The notes beneath the pieces are model-generated. The model was not told the origin of the DNA and searched no databases. It saw only the letters and a list, made by a program, of their open reading frames with translations. Shown in pieces: positions 62,201-64,000 of a stretch of DNA of 64,000 nt (the first letter of the stretch is position 1; each line of letters opens with the position of its first letter). The DNA is from Paraburkholderia sp. DHOC27. GTDB lineage: Bacteria; Pseudomonadota; Gammaproteobacteria; Burkholderiales; Burkholderiaceae. The translations under genes were made by a program, and so were the position numbers. Location: assembly GCF_003429005.1 (NCBI RefSeq), contig NZ_QVQV01000003.1, positions 372,723-436,722 of the forward strand. Direction: 5' to 3'.

Positions 62201-63178
62201 TCAAAAGCCGATCGATTTGCGCCGGCTGCCGTAGTCGAGCCGGATGTCGTCCGCGCCGATCCAGTCGCGCCCGTTAATGCGCGCCGCGCCGAAGCCGTTG
62301 AGAATCGCACGACGCATTTCACGCGGCGACGCGGGCTTCAACGCATCCAGCGCCGACTCGCCCAGCTCGACGGGAAAACGCAGCCCCCACGCATGCGCCG
62401 AGCGGATTTCGTCGTAGATGGCTTGCGCGATCCGGCGCGAGCCCGCGTGATCCGGCGGCGGAATCTCGTAGACATTCATGCGGTTCAGAATCGGCTCGGG
62501 AATCGAGCGCTCGTCGTTGGCGGTCGCAATCCAGATGACGTGCCCCGCGTTGATCGGAATCTCGGCGAACTCGTCGATGAAGGTTTGCGCCGTGTCGTGC
62601 TCCAGCAACGCGTACAACGCGCCGAGCGGATCGTACTGCGAGTCGCCGGTGGCCTTGTCGATCTCGTCGACGGCGATCACCGGGTTGGCGTAACTGCCGT
62701 GCACCAGCGCGTCGAATACCTTGCCGGGCTTGGCGTTTTTCCATTGCGACGACGCCCCCGAAAGAATCCAGCCCGCTGTGAGCGAACTCATCGCGACGTA
62801 GTGGTAGGCGGTCCCGAGCAAGCGCGCCAGCTGCTTCGCGAAGTGCGTCTTGCCGATACCGGGATCGCCGAGCAGCAAAATGGGCATCAACTCCAGGCGG
62901 TCGTCGGTTTCCAGACACAGCGCGACCTGCTTGCGCACGTCCTCGAGCGGCTCGCTGAAGTTGGGCAGCGCATCCACCAGATCGTCGATGGACGGCATCC
63001 GGTTCGGCTTCACGCAAAAGCGCAGATTGCCGACCTTCAGCATCTTTTCGTAGGTGATGCGCAGGGCGTCGTTCGCGCCCTCGCTCAGATCGTTTAGCGC
63101 AGTTTCGACCCGGTCCATGTCGTACACCTTGCTGAACGACGCGACCGCGATTTCCTGTTTGACCATTGCTGTTGTCAT
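62201..63178 (-). CDS. Lon-like AAA+ ATPase without protease domain
   Basis: A 325-residue stand-alone AAA+ ATPase. Walker A is GDPGIGKT (near residue 105), Walker B VIAVDEIDK (near 170), sensor 1 IATANDE, and the arginine-finger region PEPILNRMNVYEI. The segment from DPLGALYALLEHDTAQTF to NRMNVY follows the layout of the Lon ATPase domain, but the chain ends with no Ser-Lys protease domain and lacks the Lon N-domain. Such proteins are widespread in betaproteobacteria but poorly studied. The gene stands alone. A remodelling or unfoldase role is inferred. Confidence 0.88.
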   Translation of the reverse strand: MTTAMVKQEIAVASFSKVYDMDRVETALNDLSEGANDALRITYEKMLKVGNLRFCVKPNRMPSIDDLVDALPNFSEPLEDVRKQVALCLETDDRLELMPILLLGDPGIGKTHFAKQLARLLGTAYHYVAMSSLTAGWILSGASSQWKNAKPGKVFDALVHGSYANPVIAVDEIDKATGDSQYDPLGALYALLEHDTAQTFIDEFAEIPINAGHVIWIATANDERSIPEPILNRMNVYEIPPPDHAGSRRIAQAIYDEIRSAHAWGLRFPVELGESALDALKPASPREMRRAILNGFGAARINGRDWIGADDIRLDYGSRRKSIGF

Positions 63179-63563
63179 GACTCACCCCGTCGAGCTGGTC
63201 TTGTGGCGACGGCACCGCTCAGGCGCCGTTTCAGTTTCAGTGTATCGACGCCATATTCCGACGCAAGCGAGCAGCCGGACGCGTCTGCTGCTAACACCCG
63301 CTGCTCACACCGTTTTGCGCGGCCAAGGTTGAAGCAGGGCGGACCGCCACCATCTGCAATGGATTGTTGCTGAACCTGACCCTCGACGCGGTGTCAGAAA
63401 GAGGCTGTGGCCATCCGGCGTAAGATGAGTGGCCAGCATGGCTGGCCAGCACGGCAGCGCCGCGGGCAGGCGCGGCGCGCAATGTGCTACTGAGCACTGG
63501 CAGGCACCCAGCAGCGCCGGTCAGCAATAACAACGGGATACAAGCCCCGGAGAGCCTTCGAAT
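63179..63563. other. Divergent interval with two perfect hairpins
   Basis: Contains the promoters of the ATPase gene and the exported protein gene. TGGCCAGC-ATG-GCTGGCCA (63430-63448) and GCGCCGCG-GGCAGG-CGCGGCGC (63457-63478) are perfect inverted repeats placed 85-135 bp upstream of the latter start. No T-run follows, so they may be leader or operator elements. No other gene was seen. Confidence 0.5.
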
Positions 63564-64000
63564 ATGTGGAAAACCAGTCTAGTCGCGGTACTTTTGAGCA
63601 CATCCTTGTGTGCGCACGCACAGCAACCCGCCGCCCAGCAAGTCGTCACCTGGCAATTGCAGGTGGTGCGCGACGGCCAGCAAATCGACGCGTTTGACGG
63701 CAGCACGACCGTCGGCCAGGCGCATACGGACACGCATCACAAGGTGGTGCAGCACAACGTGGGCTGCAAGGACGCGCCCGGTGGCAGTATCGACCTGTCG
63801 CGCACATTGACGGTCTCGCCCCTGCAGGCCGACGCAAACTCGGTCACACTCGCCATCGACGCGCAGGAAACCCTCGAGGACGATAGCGCGCAGCAAACCG
63901 ATACCGGTTGCAAGCTGCCGCCGCAGCCCCGTCAGGTCGCGGCGAATCACCCAGGGCTGAAAGTACCGGCCGGCCAATGGGCGACATGGCAGATCATCGA
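63564..64000 (+). CDS. Exported hypothetical protein, 3' end beyond the window
   Basis: An open frame from ATG 63564 runs to the window edge without a stop, giving at least 145 residues. It starts with a clean signal peptide MWKTSLVAVLLSTSLCAHAQ, cleavage near residue 20, and a GGAGAG ribosome binding site is nearby. The mature part has a beta-rich look with VVTWQLQVVRDGQQIDAFDG and two Cys (GCKDAP, TGCKLP) that could form a disulfide. No domain was recognised. Reading is certain, function unknown. Confidence 0.8.
   Translation, partial: MWKTSLVAVLLSTSLCAHAQQPAAQQVVTWQLQVVRDGQQIDAFDGSTTVGQAHTDTHHKVVQHNVGCKDAPGGSIDLSRTLTVSPLQADANSVTLAIDAQETLEDDSAQQTDTGCKLPPQPRQVAANHPGLKVPAGQWATWQII

Overview
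The window looks like a chromosomal segment of a Burkholderiaceae betaproteobacterium, most likely Paraburkholderia. The base composition is GC-rich. Many proteins read like Burkholderia family members: a trimeric Gram-negative porin, a KirBac potassium channel, a fused indolepyruvate:ferredoxin oxidoreductase, a HiPIP, an H-NS-type protein and a DUF2239 protein. No rRNA, tRNA, CRISPR array, prophage or insertion sequence was found. The genus call rests on remembered protein families, not on a search.

Layout. 1-6566: the 3' end of bioB, a small alpha/beta hydrolase, then a mostly plus-strand run (VOC protein, ghrA-like reductase, hydroxymethylglutaryl-CoA lyase) and a tight block YbaK - DUF1289 - MaoC - metallo-beta-lactamase in which each stop overlaps the next start by 4 nt. 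6796-11274: a haloacetate-dehalogenase-like hydrolase divergent from a nitronate monooxygenase, a LysR regulator and a porin. 11917-16185: a secreted glycine-rich protein, a bile-acid-symporter-family protein and an EAL-CBS-GGDEF protein. 16451-19664: a LacI regulator, AGE-family isomerase and PfkB-family kinase in an overlapping operon, preceded by a degenerate 13-bp tandem repeat and an inverted repeat. 19814-25347: two small conserved proteins, KirBac and the oxidoreductase, ended by two strong hairpins.

25762-41328: two secreted clan GH-A-like glycosidase lipoproteins, cutC, an EAL phosphodiesterase with a Cache-like tail, a Na+/H+ antiporter, a RutG-like permease, a candidate small RNA, DUF2239 with a duplicated operator-like motif, a membrane diguanylate cyclase, an SDR, a TfoX-N-like protein and an MscS channel. 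41402-49911: cytochrome c - BON lipoprotein - diaA - yraN facing rsmI (an order related to E. coli rsmI-yraN-diaA-dolP), rlpA with a long structured leader, a YcbL-like hydrolase, an exonuclease, an Lrp/AsnC regulator, a CDF transporter and an H-NS-like protein. 50294-64000: a HugZ-like protein, an MFS transporter, a Thr-Pro-repeat lipoprotein, a JmjC/cupin-like protein, a LivK-type binding protein, a dienelactone hydrolase, an amidase, a HiPIP, an FAD oxidoreductase, a Lon-like AAA+ ATPase without a protease domain, and a truncated exported protein.

Three proteins in the window make or degrade cyclic-di-GMP. The most unusual non-coding signals are the rlpA leader (45611-46077), the orphan terminator and candidate sRNA at 33157-33253, the 13-bp repeat array at 16207-16284, the structured segment at 52428-52503 and the hairpin covering the ribosome binding site of the Thr-Pro lipoprotein gene.
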